From: Brugia malayi | Taxonomy: Eukaryota; Nematoda; Chromadorea; Rhabditida; Onchocercidae | Direction: 5' to 3' | Length of the DNA: 64,000 nt | Assembly (NCBI RefSeq): GCF_000002995.4 | Contig: NW_025062479.1 | Location: 16,922,721 to 16,986,720, forward strand | In this document: one piece after another, positions 63,422-64,000 of the stretch | Numbering within the stretch: the stretch's first letter is position 1 | How the letters are laid out: every line of letters begins with the position of its first letter | Translations under genes and position numbers: made by a program | Notes under the pieces: model-generated | Databases searched by the model: none | What the model was told of the DNA's origin: nothing | The model's input: only the letters and a program-made list of their open reading frames with translations

Positions 63422-64000
63422 CTGGAAGTCTTTACTTCAGTCCGGAAATAAATTTTTAATCATTGTGGACAACCTTGAAGATTGCTGCTGCATAGCAATT
63501 GGTTCCTCAACTATCTTTACCATTCCGATCTTAAATACAACTTCAGTTTTAGATCAGAGCTGCTAAAATAATTTAAAGATCAAAAAAGTGAGAAAACTGG
63601 ACGCCATACGTGACAGTACAAAAAGTGTTTGTGAAGGTAACACAATGTGGCTTGAATTAATAAGTTAGGTATTAAATTTTACTAAATTGCCATTCGGTAA
63701 AATTTTAATTACCATTTGGCTATCGAATATATCTCTTGAACTCAAATTAGATCAGACTCATTTCATTATGCTATTCATAAAATGAGTTATCCATTTATAA
63801 ATTTCGACTTTCAAACAATCTATTGAACAAAGTGTACTTTTGATTTAACATAAATAGCAGTGTTATGATGAAGCAATAAAAATTAGCTCACTTCTACCCA
63901 CAAACCCTTACTTTATCACTTATCTCTTATCAGGGAACAAAGTGAAGATATTTTGAGGAAGTTCAATATTAAAATAATATTAGTTCCTATAAAATATTTA
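63422..64000 (-). other. Possible 5' coding segment of the kinase gene
   Basis: On the minus strand an ATG at 63523 opens 28 codons starting MVKIVEEPIAMQQQSS, in the same frame as the kinase exon at 63421 but ending at TGA (63439-63437). A GT-type donor at 63473 would give an intron of the wrong phase or only about 37 bp. A donor at 63511 would be in phase but is weak. The true 5' end may also lie beyond the window. Confidence 0.35.

Noticed and set aside
1..64000. tRNA, rRNA, CRISPR arrays, bacterial endosymbiont or mitochondrial insertions
   Set aside because: Scanned by eye for tRNA T-arm motifs, regular repeat-spacer arrays and bacterial-type gene clusters. Nothing convincing was found, though a covariance search was not possible.

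Overview
The window is AT-rich eukaryotic DNA from a nematode, most likely a filarial or other clade III parasite. This is inferred from five multi-exon genes with GT..(T)TTCAG introns of about 70 to 2,900 bp, TTTCAG-type acceptors lying just upstream of initiator ATGs (spliced-leader trans-splice sites), an innexin, an invertebrate-type Cys-loop receptor, a nematode-type RPamide neuropeptide precursor, and a decayed BEL/Pao retrotransposon. No bacterial operon, CRISPR array or rRNA was seen. I rebuilt the gene models by hand from splice signals. Every junction given for the four large genes and the neuropeptide gene keeps the reading frame.

Layout. 1-11.5 kb is gene-poor: a degenerate short-motif repeat cluster (about 0.93-1.51 kb), a BEL/Pao remnant with primer-binding site and broken gag (about 3.75-4.55 kb), an imperfect inverted repeat pair (6.0/6.9 kb) and a 60-bp tandem duplication (8.26 kb). 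11.6-15.7 kb (+) holds nine exons of a chloride-type Cys-loop ligand-gated channel whose signal-peptide exon is not resolved. 20.9-31.1 kb (+) holds a 14-exon gene for a 725-residue P-loop NTPase with a C-terminal membrane anchor, not assigned to a named gene. 34.4-41.5 kb (+) holds an 18-exon gene for a 766-residue type II membrane ectonucleotide pyrophosphatase/phosphodiesterase with all catalytic and metal-binding residues. 46.16-47.19 kb (-) is an intronless, frameshifted retrocopy of NAD-dependent glycerol-3-phosphate dehydrogenase. 49.43-49.54 kb is a strong 110-bp foldback. 50.4-51.1 kb (+) is a three-exon neuropeptide precursor of the NLP-2/NLP-22 type. 54.2-57.4 kb (+) is a 10-exon innexin. 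58.6-63.4 kb (-) is an adenylate-kinase-family gene with a long Ser/Thr/Ala-rich N-terminal extension and an unusual P-loop; it is convergent with the innexin, and its 5' end is not resolved.

The genes look like independent transcription units. Several act in signalling at the cell surface (channel, ectonucleotidase, neuropeptide, gap junction), but I see no evidence that they form one pathway. I found no convincing new multi-gene system. The items most worth follow-up are the uncharacterised tail-anchored P-loop protein, the degenerate P-loop of the adenylate-kinase-like protein, the GPDH retrocopy, the foldback hairpin and the frame-preserving innexin intron.
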